DNA of 64,000 nt, taken from assembly GCA_963696505.1 (NCBI GenBank), contig CAVOKN010000024.1, positions 1 through 64,000 on the forward strand, in the 5' to 3' direction. How positions within the stretch are numbered: the first letter of the stretch is position 1; every line of letters starts with the position of its first letter. This DNA is from CAVOKN01 sp963696505 (lineage in GTDB: Bacteria; Pseudomonadota; Gammaproteobacteria; Burkholderiales; Rhodocyclaceae). Positions 20,145 through 28,809 of this stretch are shown piece by piece. A program made the position numbers and the translations under genes. The notes below the pieces were generated by a model. It saw only the letters and a list, made by a program, of their open reading frames with translations, did no database searches and had not been told where the DNA came from.

Positions 20145-20528
20145 ATGGACGGAATCTTCGCCGCGGCGATCCCTGTTTTCGGGCTCCTTGGCTGCCTGTT
20201 CGTGGGATTCATTCTTCTGTCGAGCGAGTCCCGCTCCGGAGAGCGAATCGCCTACATGTTCTTCGGCGTGGGCGTGGCCTGGCTGCTCGCTTCCGGGACC
20301 GTGCTGTGGCCGAAAGTCAGTCACGCGAAAGCGGTGCCCATGTACCAGAGCAGCGCCCAAGCTCAGCCGGCGGGCGCTCTGCGGGTGGCCCCGGCGCCGC
20401 AAGCCTACGCCCATCGCGGCTACGGCACGCACCCCAACCGCTACGCCTACGCGCAGCCGTACCGCTACGCCTACGCTCAACCGCAGCCGGTCTACTACCA
20501 CCAACCCTACGGCTACTACTATCGCTAA
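20145..20528 (+). CDS. Small membrane protein with Tyr/Gln/Pro-rich tail, unknown
   Basis: 127 residues. Two hydrophobic helices at the N-terminus (IPVFGLLGCLFVGFILLSS and MFFGVGVAWLLASGTVLW) are followed by a tail rich in Tyr, Ala, Gln and Pro with near repeats (NRYAYAQPYRYAYAQPQP) that ends GYYYR. Low-complexity tails like this occur in envelope proteins, but no family is recognised. The ATG at 20145 was chosen to start at the first helix; the frame is open from 20028. Confidence 0.5.
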   Translation: MDGIFAAAIPVFGLLGCLFVGFILLSSESRSGERIAYMFFGVGVAWLLASGTVLWPKVSHAKAVPMYQSSAQAQPAGALRVAPAPQAYAHRGYGTHPNRYAYAQPYRYAYAQPQPVYYHQPYGYYYR

Positions 20529-20546
20529 GCCAGTCGCCGCCCGGCT

Positions 20547-21227
20547 TCAGCGCAGCAGGCCGATGTCGCGCAGGGCCTCGGCGGTGCGCTCCGCCAAGTC
20601 GGCATGTCCGGCGGCGTTCGGGTGTAGCGGGTCGAGCTTGAACTCGGGGCGAGACAGCACCGCGCTCAGGGCGTTGTCCACCAGGGCGACGCCATACCCT
20701 TCGGCGATGTCGGAATAGAAATCCGCTGGGCTCAAGGACGACAGCGCCGCGCCCACAAGGCTGGGCCTCGGCACCGCCATCAGCACCACCTGGGCGCCTG
20801 CGGCCTTCGCCGCGACGATCATTGCTTCGAGGTTTGCCCGGACCCGGCCTTCCGGCGCCCCGCGCAGCATGTCGTTGCCGCCGATTTCCAGCAGAACGAG
20901 CTGGGGTTCGTGCTGTTCCAGCAAGCCCGGAAGTCGCCCCAGGGCATCGGCACTCAAGTCGCCGCTCACGCCCCCATTCACCACGCGCCAGCCGCTGCGC
21001 TGCGCCAGTAACTGCGGCCAGGCCTGCGCCGGCTCGACGCCGAAACCGGCGCTGATGCTGTCGCCGACGACGAGCACCAGCGCATCTCCGGGCAGAGGCG
21101 CCAGTTTCTCCTTGCCGCAGCCGGCACCGAGCAGTGCCAGCAGGCACAGCGCCAGCAGGGTCTGCACTAGCCCGGCGGGCGCAAAAGACAGAGTCAGTCG
21201 TGCGGGAGCGGCGGTGTTCGGGGTCAT
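20547..21227 (-). CDS. tesA: GDSL esterase / lysophospholipase, TesA type
   Basis: 226 residues. An N-terminal hydrophobic export signal (LLALCLLALLGAGC) contains a cysteine that could be lipidated, though the residue at -3 is not ideal. SGNH blocks are present: GDSISAG with the catalytic Ser, the glycine in GVSGDLSADALGRL, GGNDMLRG, and the Asp-His pair in LDPLHPNAAGHADLA. The enzyme hydrolyses esters and thioesters in the periplasm. The frame is open far upstream through the antisense of rapZ, so the first sensible ATG (21227) was taken. It is divergent from rapZ. Confidence 0.9.
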   Translation of the reverse strand: MTPNTAAPARLTLSFAPAGLVQTLLALCLLALLGAGCGKEKLAPLPGDALVLVVGDSISAGFGVEPAQAWPQLLAQRSGWRVVNGGVSGDLSADALGRLPGLLEQHEPQLVLLEIGGNDMLRGAPEGRVRANLEAMIVAAKAAGAQVVLMAVPRPSLVGAALSSLSPADFYSDIAEGYGVALVDNALSAVLSRPEFKLDPLHPNAAGHADLAERTAEALRDIGLLR

Positions 21228-21380
21228 CGGAGTTGCGCAGGCGATGCCGGCGGGAACCAAGGGAGCGGCGGAGCGTCCGAATTTAGCATTGACAGCTTGC
21301 TGGCGAGCGCCGCTCTTGCCGCCGGTGACACGCTGAAGCGCATTGGCTATGCTTGGTCCACACAATTCTTGCAGCCCGAG

Positions 21381-22226
21381 ATGCAACTCATCCTGATCAG
21401 CGGCCTGTCCGGTTCCGGCAAGAGCATCGCCCTGGCGGCGCTCGAGGATGCCGGCTACAACTGTGTCGACAATCTGCCGGCAGCCCTGCTTCGACCCTTC
21501 ATCGCCCAATTGCGCCAGACCGGCTACAGCCGCGCCGCGGTGGCGGTGGACGTACGCTCCGGCGCCAGCCTCGCCGTGCTGCCCGACGAGGTGAAGGCGC
21601 TGCGTCAGGAGGGCGGCATCGAGCTGCGCTTCATCTTCCTCGACGCCCGGGACGACACCCTGATTGCGCGCTTCTCCGAGACGCGGCGCCGTCATCCCCT
21701 GGCATCGGATGACCTCACCCTGGCGGAGGCCATCGCCCGCGAGCGCGATGCGCTGGAACAGGTGGCCGAACTGGGCCACCGCATGGATACCTCGGACATC
21801 GGTCCCAACACCCTGCGCGCCTGGATCAAGGACTTCATCGGCCCGTCGGACCGGCAGGGCATCACGCTGCTGTTCCAGTCCTTCGGCTTCAAGTACGGCA
21901 TTCCGCTCGACGCCGATCTGGTGTTCGATGTGCGCTGCCTGCCCAATCCCCACTACGACCCGCACCTTCGACCGTATACCGGTCGCGACGTCCCGGTGAA
22001 GACCTTCCTCGAAGCCCAGCCGGAAGTCGGACGCATGCTGGAGGACATCCGCCGCTTCGTCGCCGACTGGCTGCCCGCCTTCGTGCGCGACAACCGCAGC
22101 TACCTCACCGTGGCCATCGGCTGCACCGGTGGCAAGCATCGCTCGGTCTATTTCGCCGAGCAGCTCGCCGCCAGCTTCCGCCAATCGGCGCGTGTACAGG
22201 TCCGCCACCGCTCGCTTGCACCGTGA
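21381..22226 (+). CDS. rapZ: RNase adapter protein RapZ
   Basis: 281 residues. The Walker A motif GLSGSGKS begins at residue 8, and the C-terminal domain has the GCTGGKHRSVYFAE signature. In enterobacteria RapZ delivers the small RNA GlmZ to RNase E and so tunes glucosamine-6-phosphate synthesis. Here it is not next to rpoN, ptsN or hprK. Its stop overlaps the next gene's GTG start, so it probably heads a transcript with the two genes that follow. Confidence 0.95.
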   Translation: MQLILISGLSGSGKSIALAALEDAGYNCVDNLPAALLRPFIAQLRQTGYSRAAVAVDVRSGASLAVLPDEVKALRQEGGIELRFIFLDARDDTLIARFSETRRRHPLASDDLTLAEAIARERDALEQVAELGHRMDTSDIGPNTLRAWIKDFIGPSDRQGITLLFQSFGFKYGIPLDADLVFDVRCLPNPHYDPHLRPYTGRDVPVKTFLEAQPEVGRMLEDIRRFVADWLPAFVRDNRSYLTVAIGCTGGKHRSVYFAEQLAASFRQSARVQVRHRSLAP

Positions 22227-22597
22227 GCTGGCGCTCACTCGTCAAACCCGGCGACTGGCTGGTATTGGCGCTCTGCGCGGCGTTTGCAGCCGCACTGCTG
22301 CCGATCGCGCTGAAGGCAGGTGCGGTGGATCGGGCCGTGGTCAAGCGTGCGGGCCAAGTGATTGCCGAATTCCCGCTCACCGCCAGGCGCAGCATCGAGG
22401 TCCCAGGCCCGCTGGGCGTCACCCGCATCGAGATCCAGCCCGGCCGCGCCCGCGTAGCTTCCGACCCCGGTCCGCGCCAGTACTGCGTGCGCCAGGGCTG
22501 GCTCACGCGCCCCAACGCCATCGCCATCTGCGCGCCGAACCAGGTGAGCCTGGCGCTGTTGGGGCGCGACCCGGCCTATGACTCCCTCAACTATTGA
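22223..22597 (+). CDS. NusG domain II-containing membrane-anchored protein
   Basis: 124 residues beginning with GTG that overlaps the rapZ stop. One transmembrane helix (WLVLALCAAFAAALLPIALK) is followed by an extracytoplasmic NusG_II-like domain (VIAEFPLTARRSIEVPGPLG, RQYCVRQGWLTRPNAIAICAPN). This family usually sits next to a Gx transporter, as here. Cysteines in QYCVRQGW and IAICAPN are conserved in the family. The next gene overlaps its 3' end by 20 bases. Confidence 0.75.
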   Translation: MSWRSLVKPGDWLVLALCAAFAAALLPIALKAGAVDRAVVKRAGQVIAEFPLTARRSIEVPGPLGVTRIEIQPGRARVASDPGPRQYCVRQGWLTRPNAIAICAPNQVSLALLGRDPAYDSLNY

Positions 22598-23123
22598 GCT
22601 GACGGCCGACGCCGACGATCACCGCGTCGCCCGCTACGCCGCCGCCGCCATCGCCCTGACGGTGGTGGAGGCGGCGATCCCGATGCCGTTGCCGGGGGTC
22701 AAGCCGGGGCTCGCCAATATCGTCATCCTGGTGGTGCTGGCGCGCTACGGCTGGCGCGACGCAGTGTGGGTATCGCTGCTGCGCGTGGTCGCCGGCAGCC
22801 TGCTGCTGGGCCAGTTTCTCGCGCCGGGATTCTTCCTCAGTCTGGCCGGCGCAGTGACGAGCCTGGGGGCGCTTGGTCTCACTATGCACCTGCCGCAGCG
22901 CTGGTTCGGCCCGGTGAGTCAGAGCCTGATCGCCGCCTTCGCTCACATCGCCGGCCAGATCGCGGTGGCGAGGCTGTGGCTGGTGCCCCACGATGGCGTG
23001 TACTACCTGCTGCCCTTCTTCGCCGTCGCGGCGCTGGTGTTCGGGCTGGCCAACGGGCTGGCAGCGGCGAAGCTGCTGGCGGAGGGTGGCGGCAGGTCGG
23101 CCCCTGCCGTGGAACGCGGCTAG
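22578..23123 (+). CDS. Gx transporter family membrane protein
   Basis: 181 residues with about five or six hydrophobic segments. The motif IPMPLPGVKPGLANIVILV is characteristic of the Gx transporter family (also annotated heptaprenyl diphosphate synthase component I). Function is not settled; the family co-occurs with NusG_II proteins and flavin-transfer genes. It starts inside the end of the preceding gene, so translation is coupled. Confidence 0.8.
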   Translation: MTPSTIELTADADDHRVARYAAAAIALTVVEAAIPMPLPGVKPGLANIVILVVLARYGWRDAVWVSLLRVVAGSLLLGQFLAPGFFLSLAGAVTSLGALGLTMHLPQRWFGPVSQSLIAAFAHIAGQIAVARLWLVPHDGVYYLLPFFAVAALVFGLANGLAAAKLLAEGGGRSAPAVERG

Positions 23124-23154
23124 AATCGAAATCCCTTCTGGACCGGCCCTCGTC

Positions 23155-23787
23155 ATGACTCCGCAAACCGTCGCCGTCGCCCTCACCGGAGCCTCGGGCA
23201 TGCCCTACGGCATACGGCTGGTGGAATGCCTGATCCGGGCTGGCGTGCGGGTGCAACTGCTCTACTCCGCGGTGGCCCAGATCGTGGCGCGGCAGGAGAT
23301 GGAGCTGGCCCTGCCGGCGCGGCCGGCGGAAGTGCAGCGCGAGCTGGCGGCGCGCTTCGGCGCCACGCCGGGCCAGCTTGACGTGTATGGTCGGGAGGAG
23401 TGGTTCGCGCCCCTGGCTTCGGGCTCCAATCCGCCAGACGCGATGGTGATCTGTCCCTGCACCATGGGCACGCTGGCGGCAGTGGCCGCCGGACTCGCGC
23501 AGAACCTGATCGAGCGCGCGGCCGACGTGGTGCTCAAAGAGGGCCGCAAGCTGATCCTGGTGCCACGCGAGACCCCGTTCTCCGCCATCCACCTGGAAAA
23601 CATGCTCAAACTGTCGCGGGCGGGCGCGGTGATCCTGCCGGCCAACCCCGGCTTCTACCATCGCCCCGCGACCGTGCAGGAAGTCGTGGACTTCGTCGTG
23701 GCGCGCATCCTCGACCAGATCGCCGTTCCGCACGAACTGATGCGGCGCTGGGGCGAGCCCGAACTGCCGCCGACCTTCGAAACATGA
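23155..23787 (+). CDS. ubiX: Flavin prenyltransferase UbiX
   Basis: 210 residues. It begins with the FMN-binding VAVALTGASGMPYGIRLVE and contains ICPCTMGTLAAVAAGLAQNL, KLILVPRETPFSAIHLENML and NPGFYHRP. UbiX attaches dimethylallyl to FMN to make the prenylated cofactor used by the UbiD decarboxylase in ubiquinone synthesis. No ubiD lies in this window. The next gene overlaps by four bases (ATGA). Confidence 0.95.
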   Translation: MTPQTVAVALTGASGMPYGIRLVECLIRAGVRVQLLYSAVAQIVARQEMELALPARPAEVQRELAARFGATPGQLDVYGREEWFAPLASGSNPPDAMVICPCTMGTLAAVAAGLAQNLIERAADVVLKEGRKLILVPRETPFSAIHLENMLKLSRAGAVILPANPGFYHRPATVQEVVDFVVARILDQIAVPHELMRRWGEPELPPTFET

Positions 23788-24374
23788 GCGCCCGTTTCGA
23801 GCTGCCCATCTTTCCCCTCAACACGGTGCTGTTCCCGGGTGGGGTGCTGCCCCTCAAGATCTTCGAGCAGCGCTACATGGCGATGGCCAAGGACTGCCTG
23901 CGCGAGGATTCCCCCTTCGGCGTGTGCCTCATCGCCCAGGGGACCGAGGTCGGGGTGCCGGCGCTGCCTCACGCCGTCGGCACCAGCGCCCGGATCGCCG
24001 AGTGGGACATGCCTCAGCTCGGCGTGCTGCAAGTCGCCAGCCGTGGCGGACGGCGCTTCCGCATCCTGAGCCAGCAAGCCGATTCGCAGGGACTGATCCG
24101 CGCCCAGGTGCAATGGCTGGCGGAGGAACCGGAACAGCCGGTGCCGGCGGAACGCGCGGGCCTGCTCCCTCTGCTGCGCGCCATCGCCGAGGAGGCGGGC
24201 GAGGCGCGAATCCCCCAGCCGCATGTCTTCGACGACGCAGTGTGGGTCGGCTACCGCTTCGCCGAAGTGCTGCCGATTCCCGTGGCCGCGAGGCAGAAGC
24301 TGCTGGAACTGGACGACAGCCTGATCCGGCTGGAGATCATCCAGACCTACCTCCAGCAAAAAGGCGTGCTGTAG
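23784..24374 (+). CDS. Lon N-terminal (LON substrate-binding) domain protein
   Basis: 196 residues with only the LON domain: ELPIFPLNTVLFPGGVLPLKIFEQRYM at the start and HVFDDAVWVGYRFAEVLPIP later. No AAA or protease domain is present. Free-standing LON-domain proteins are common in Proteobacteria, of unclear role. It is translationally coupled to ubiX. Confidence 0.85.
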   Translation: MSARFELPIFPLNTVLFPGGVLPLKIFEQRYMAMAKDCLREDSPFGVCLIAQGTEVGVPALPHAVGTSARIAEWDMPQLGVLQVASRGGRRFRILSQQADSQGLIRAQVQWLAEEPEQPVPAERAGLLPLLRAIAEEAGEARIPQPHVFDDAVWVGYRFAEVLPIPVAARQKLLELDDSLIRLEIIQTYLQQKGVL

Positions 24375-24400
24375 ATCGGATCAGGCCCTTGCGGACCGAC

Positions 24401-24745
24401 CTACGGCGGATCGGGATCATCGGACATGCGGTCGAGCAGCCGCAATCCGCCGAGTATCCCCGAGACCCGGACCTCGATCAGGGCGCGCCGCGCAGCCGGG
24501 TCGGCGGTGCCGGCCAGATCGAGGTGGCGCACCTGTACCCGTGCCGGTAGCGGCGGCAGCGTGTCCCTTGCGGCGTCGTCCAAAGTCACGATCAAGTCCG
24601 GCCATTCCGATACGTGAGCGCTCGCTGCGCCGCGATGCTCGATGTGATAGACGCTCAGCGGCGCCGCAAACTCCCACGCTTCCCGCGCCCATTGCGGATG
24701 ATCGACGGCGATCCACAGCAGGCGCAGCCTGCGCTTGTAGGGCAT
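24401..24745 (-). CDS. ArsC/low-molecular-weight phosphatase-like protein lacking cysteine
   Basis: 114 residues. The order LLWIAVDHPQWAREAWEF, PDLIVTLDDAARDTLPPLP, VRHLDLAGTADP loosely follows low-molecular-weight tyrosine phosphatase/arsenate reductase folds, where the first loop normally carries CX5R. Here there is no cysteine at all, so it cannot be an active member. It starts two bases after the mutY stop, so the two are cotranscribed. The fold assignment is tentative. Confidence 0.5.
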   Translation of the reverse strand: MPYKRRLRLLWIAVDHPQWAREAWEFAAPLSVYHIEHRGAASAHVSEWPDLIVTLDDAARDTLPPLPARVQVRHLDLAGTADPAARRALIEVRVSGILGGLRLLDRMSDDPDPP

Positions 24746-24747
24746 GG

Positions 24748-25848
24748 TCAGAGTTTCTCCAGCAGCCTCCGCACCGGCGCAGGCAGCGCCGCGTGGCCGA
24801 TGTCGTCAAGCGGCAACCAGCGCAGGCGTTCCTCGCGCACGGTGCGGGCCCGGTCGCGCACCCGGCAGCGCAAGGGCCTGATTTCGAGCCGGAAGTGGGT
24901 GAAGCCGTGGTGCAGCGGCGCCATCGCCTCGGCAGACTCCAGTTCGCAGTCGAAGCGTCGGGCGAGTTGGGCGGCAAGGTCGCCGGTCTCGCCATTGAAC
25001 TCGGGCGGCGTCAGCAAGCCGCCCCAGATTCCCGCCGGGGGGCGCAGTTCCAGCAGCACGCGCTCGCCCTCCTGCAGCAGCAGCATGCCCACGCTGCGCT
25101 GCGGCAGGGCACGGCTAGGCCGCGGCGTGGGCAGTTGCGCGGTTCGGCCGCTCTTGTGAGCGACGCAGTCTTCAGCCAGCGGACAGCGCGGACAATCGGC
25201 CTGGCCGCGGGTGCACAGGGTCGCGCCCAGGTCCATCAGTCCCTGGGTGTAGGCCTCGATGCGCGAGGCCGGAAGCAGCAACTCCGCCAGTGCCCAGAGC
25301 TGCTTCTCCACTTCCCGGGCGCCGGGAAATCCCTCCACGCCGAAGCAGCGGCACAGTACGCGCTTGACGTTGCCATCGAGGATCGCCGCCCGGGTGCCGA
25401 AGGCAAAGGCCGCGATGGCGGCGGCGGTGGAGCGGCCGATGCCCGGCAGTGCCGCGATGTCCTCGATCCGGTGCGGAAAGCGTCCACCATGGTGCGCGAC
25501 GATCTGCCTGGCGCAGCGGTGCAGGTTGCGCGCCCGTGCGTAGTAGCCGAGGCCGCTCCACAGCGCCATCACGTCCTCCACCGGCGCCGCCGCGAGCGAT
25601 GGCAGGTCCGCAAAGCGCGCCACGAAGCGCCGGTAGTAGGGGATCACGGTAGCGACCTGGGTCTGCTGCAGCATGATCTCCGACAGCCACACCGGGTAGG
25701 CATCGCGCACCGCCGCAGAGCGCTGCTGCCAGGGCAGGTCGTGGCGGCCGTGGCGCTGCTGCCAGGCGATCAGGCGACGGGCGAAGTCAGTGGGTAGGGG
25801 ACGGCGGCGCAAGCTCTCAGCCCGAGTCGCAATGCCCGGCTCTGCCAT
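24748..25848 (-). CDS. mutY: A/G-specific adenine glycosylase MutY
   Basis: 366 residues. It has the catalytic Glu region LSEIMLQQTQVATV, the helix-hairpin-helix LPGIGRSTAAAI followed by the Asp of ILDGNVKR, the 4Fe-4S cluster CX6CX2CX5C (CTRGQADCPRCPLAEDC) and a C-terminal NUDIX-like 8-oxoG recognition domain. MutY removes adenine mispaired with 8-oxoguanine. The frame is open to 26112, but the usual length fits an ATG at 25848. The 291 bases between it and the divergent flavin reductase hold no supported gene. Confidence 0.95.
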   Translation of the reverse strand: MAEPGIATRAESLRRRPLPTDFARRLIAWQQRHGRHDLPWQQRSAAVRDAYPVWLSEIMLQQTQVATVIPYYRRFVARFADLPSLAAAPVEDVMALWSGLGYYARARNLHRCARQIVAHHGGRFPHRIEDIAALPGIGRSTAAAIAAFAFGTRAAILDGNVKRVLCRCFGVEGFPGAREVEKQLWALAELLLPASRIEAYTQGLMDLGATLCTRGQADCPRCPLAEDCVAHKSGRTAQLPTPRPSRALPQRSVGMLLLQEGERVLLELRPPAGIWGGLLTPPEFNGETGDLAAQLARRFDCELESAEAMAPLHHGFTHFRLEIRPLRCRVRDRARTVREERLRWLPLDDIGHAALPAPVRRLLEKL

Positions 25849-26139
25849 GCAGCGGCGGATCGGGCAATTCGAGCGCCATGCCGGCGACCCGCCACCAGTG
25901 GCACCAATGCCACCAATGACACGACGAGCCGCCTTGCGGGCGATGACGAGAGACTGAAAGCAGTCCTGCAAGGGCGAGGGGACACATGATCGTGGTGCGG
26001 GCGAGCGCAGCGCCGGCGATCGTAGCACGCGTAGCGCGGAGGAATTCCGCGCGCGCCTCGTGGTTGTCGCTGAGCACTGCAAGGGATAGCATCGGTCAAA
26101 GTTGCACACCAAGCCCTACAACAACCTGCAAGCAATGAA

Positions 26140-26664
26140 ATGAGCTCCGACGACATCGACGCCCGCGCCTTCCGCGACGCCCTCGGCATGTTCGCCACCG
26201 GCGTTACCGTGGTCACCACCCGCCTGCCCGACGGCCTGTGCACCGGCCTGACGGTGAGTTCCTTCAACTCCGTCTCCCTCAGTCCGCCGCTGATCGTGTG
26301 GAGCCTTTCCCTGAACTCGCCGAGCGTGGCGGCATTCCGCGACTGTGCCTACTATGCTGTGAACGTGTTGGCGGAGGATCAGGTGGAACTGTCGCGCCGC
26401 TTCGCGCTGCCCAAGATCGCCAAATTCGCGGAGCAGCCCTTCACACTGGGTCCGCACGGCTCGCCGCTGCTGCCCGACTGCTGTGCGCACTTCGAATGCC
26501 GCAACGAACTGCGCCACGACGGCGGCGATCACATCTTGTTTATCGGCCGCGTCGAGTCCTTCGAGCGTGGCGATCGCCCGCCGCTCATCTTTCACGGTGG
26601 CATGTATCGTGCATTGAGGGATCTGCCGCTGTCTTTCGAGGCGGCGATGGTGGAGGAAGACTAG
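26140..26664 (+). CDS. Flavin reductase family protein (FMN-binding split barrel)
   Basis: 174 residues. FRDALGMFATGVTVVTT, then GLTVSSFNSVSLSPPLIVWSL and YYAVNVLAEDQ are typical of the flavin reductase-like/DIM6-NTAB domain, which gives reduced flavin to a monooxygenase or binds FMN itself. HGGMYRAL near the end is also conserved. No partner oxygenase is nearby. Confidence 0.85.
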   Translation: MSSDDIDARAFRDALGMFATGVTVVTTRLPDGLCTGLTVSSFNSVSLSPPLIVWSLSLNSPSVAAFRDCAYYAVNVLAEDQVELSRRFALPKIAKFAEQPFTLGPHGSPLLPDCCAHFECRNELRHDGGDHILFIGRVESFERGDRPPLIFHGGMYRALRDLPLSFEAAMVEED

Positions 26665-26791
26665 TTCGTCCCGAAAGCGCAAGGCGTCACGCCGCGGGTG
26701 CGAACGACCCTGAACCTGCCATGGGATCTGGAGTCATAGTCGCAGACCGCACGCCGCAGGCGTGACGGCGACCGGATAGGAGGAACGTTCC

Positions 26792-28714
26792 ATGTCGATT
26801 TTCAGCTCGTACCAGTCGCGCTTCGAGGCGGGCAAGGAAGAGGAATTGTCGGTCCAGGAGTACCTGGATCTGTGCAAGACCGACCCTTCCGCCTACGCCA
26901 CCGCCGCGGAGCGCATGCTCATGGCGATCGGCGAGCCGGAACTGGTGGACACGCGGCTCGACGCCCGTGTGTCGCGCATCTTCTCCAACAAGATCATCAA
27001 GGTCTACCCGGCGTTCCGGGAGTTCTACGGGCTCGAGGAAGTGATCGAGAACATCGTCGCTTACTTCCGCCACGCCGCCCAGGGACTGGAGGAGAAGAAG
27101 CAGATCCTTTACCTGCTGGGGCCGGTGGGCGGCGGCAAGTCGTCGCTGGCCGAAAAGCTCAAATACCTGATGGAGAAGGTGCCCTTCTATGCGCTCAAGG
27201 GCTCGCCGGTGCACGAGTCGCCGCTCGGCCTGTTCAACGCCGCCGAGGACGGCCGTATCCTCGAAGAGGACTACGGCATTCCGCAGCGCTACCTCGGCAA
27301 CATCATGTCGCCCTGGGCGGTCAAGCGCCTGCACGAGTTCAACGGCGACATCACACGCTTTCGCGTGGTGCGCCAGCACCCCTCGGTGCTGCGCCAGGTG
27401 GCGGTGGCCAAGACCGAGCCGGGGGACGAGAACAACCAGGACATCTCGTCGCTGGTGGGCAAGATCGACATCCGCAAGCTGGAGCAGTACTCCCAGAACG
27501 ATCCCGATGCCTACAGCTTCTCCGGCGGCCTGTGCCTCGCCAACCGCGGCCTGCTGGAATTCGTGGAGATGTTCAAGGCGCCGATCAAGGTGCTGCACCC
27601 GCTGCTCACCGCCACCCAGGAAGGCAACTACAAGGGCACCGAGGGCTTCGGCGCGATTCCCTTCGAAGGCATCATCCTCGCCCACTCCAACGAGTCGGAG
27701 TGGGTGGCGTTCAGGAACAACCGCAACAACGAGGCCTTCCTCGACCGGATCTACATTGTCAAGGTGCCCTACTGCCTGCGGGTTTCGGAAGAGATCAGGA
27801 TCTACGAAAAGCTGCTGCACAACAGCTCGCTCGCGGCCGCACCCTGCGCCCCCGACACGCTGCGCATGATGGCCCAGTTCGCCGCGCTCTCGCGCATCAA
27901 GGAGCCGGAGAACTCCTCCGTTTTCTCCAAGATGCGCATCTACGACGGCGAGAACCTGAAGGACACCGATCCCAAGGCCAAGTCCTACCAGGAATACCGC
28001 GACTTCGCCGGGGTGGACGAGGGCATGAGCGGGCTGTCCACGCGCTTCGCCTTCAAGACTCTGTCCAAGGTGTTCAACTTCGACCACCGCGAGGTGGCGG
28101 CCAACCCGGTGCACCTCATGTACGTGCTGGAGCAGCAGATCCAGCAGGAACAGTTCCAGCCCGAGATCGAGCAGAAGTACCTGCGTTTCATCAAGGAGTA
28201 CCTGTCGCCGCGCTATGCCGAATTCATCGGCAAGGAGATCCAGACCGCCTACCTGGAGAGCTACTCGGAATACGGCCAGAACATTTTCGACCGCTACGTC
28301 ACCTACGCCGACTTCTGGATCCAGGACCAGGAATACCGCGATCCGAACACCGGCGAGTCGCTGGACCGCGCGGCCCTCAATGACGAACTGGAGAAGATCG
28401 AAAAGCCCGCCGGCATCAGCAATCCGAAGGATTTCCGCCACGAGATCGTGAATTTCGTGCTGCGGGCGCGGGCCAAGAACGCTGGCAAGAACCCGGTGTG
28501 GACCAGCTACGAGAAGCTGCGCGCGGTGATCGAGAAGAAGATGTTCTCCAACACAGAGGAACTGCTGCCGGTGATCTCCTTCAACGCCAAGGCATCCGGC
28601 GACGAGAAGAAGAAGCACGAGGACTTCGTCAACCGCATGGTCGCCAAGGGCTACACCGAGAAGCAGGTACGCCTGCTGTCCGAGTGGTACCTGCGCGTGC
28701 GCAAGTCGTCTTGA
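26792..28714 (+). CDS. prkA: PrkA-type AAA serine protein kinase
   Basis: 640 residues, the usual PrkA/YeaG length. The AAA part has Walker A GPVGGGKSS and a Walker B-like segment; the C-terminal half is the PrkA kinase-like domain. In E. coli YeaG is induced with YeaH under nitrogen starvation and stationary phase, and the B. subtilis homologue affects sporulation. GGAGGAACG precedes the ATG. It begins the conserved prkA-yeaH-spoVR cluster. Confidence 0.95.
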   Translation: MSIFSSYQSRFEAGKEEELSVQEYLDLCKTDPSAYATAAERMLMAIGEPELVDTRLDARVSRIFSNKIIKVYPAFREFYGLEEVIENIVAYFRHAAQGLEEKKQILYLLGPVGGGKSSLAEKLKYLMEKVPFYALKGSPVHESPLGLFNAAEDGRILEEDYGIPQRYLGNIMSPWAVKRLHEFNGDITRFRVVRQHPSVLRQVAVAKTEPGDENNQDISSLVGKIDIRKLEQYSQNDPDAYSFSGGLCLANRGLLEFVEMFKAPIKVLHPLLTATQEGNYKGTEGFGAIPFEGIILAHSNESEWVAFRNNRNNEAFLDRIYIVKVPYCLRVSEEIRIYEKLLHNSSLAAAPCAPDTLRMMAQFAALSRIKEPENSSVFSKMRIYDGENLKDTDPKAKSYQEYRDFAGVDEGMSGLSTRFAFKTLSKVFNFDHREVAANPVHLMYVLEQQIQQEQFQPEIEQKYLRFIKEYLSPRYAEFIGKEIQTAYLESYSEYGQNIFDRYVTYADFWIQDQEYRDPNTGESLDRAALNDELEKIEKPAGISNPKDFRHEIVNFVLRARAKNAGKNPVWTSYEKLRAVIEKKMFSNTEELLPVISFNAKASGDEKKKHEDFVNRMVAKGYTEKQVRLLSEWYLRVRKSS

Positions 28715-28740
28715 CGGACTTGGGATTCAGGAGCGGGCAG

Positions 28741-28803
28741 CGGGGGGCCAGGCCCCCGCCTCGCGCCTGCCCAACTCGATCCTCAATCCTCGATCCTCGA
28801 TCC
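28741..28803 (+). repeat. GC hairpin plus four 7-bp repeats before yeaH
   Basis: An inverted repeat GGGGGCC / GGCCCCC near 28742-28757 is followed by four 7-base units at 28776-28803: TCGATCC, TCAATCC, TCGATCC, TCGATCC. They end 6 bases before the yeaH ATG. No Shine-Dalgarno sequence is present between them and the ATG. Confidence 0.75.
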
Positions 28804-28809
28804 TAAAAA

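Noticed and set aside
21228..22238. N-terminal extension of the esterase ORF across rapZ
   Set aside because: The frame is open only because it is antisense to rapZ. The signal peptide and GDSL block place the start at 21227.
26687..28618. 643-codon minus-strand ORF opposite prkA
   Set aside because: Antisense shadow of a well-conserved kinase gene; no domain recognised.
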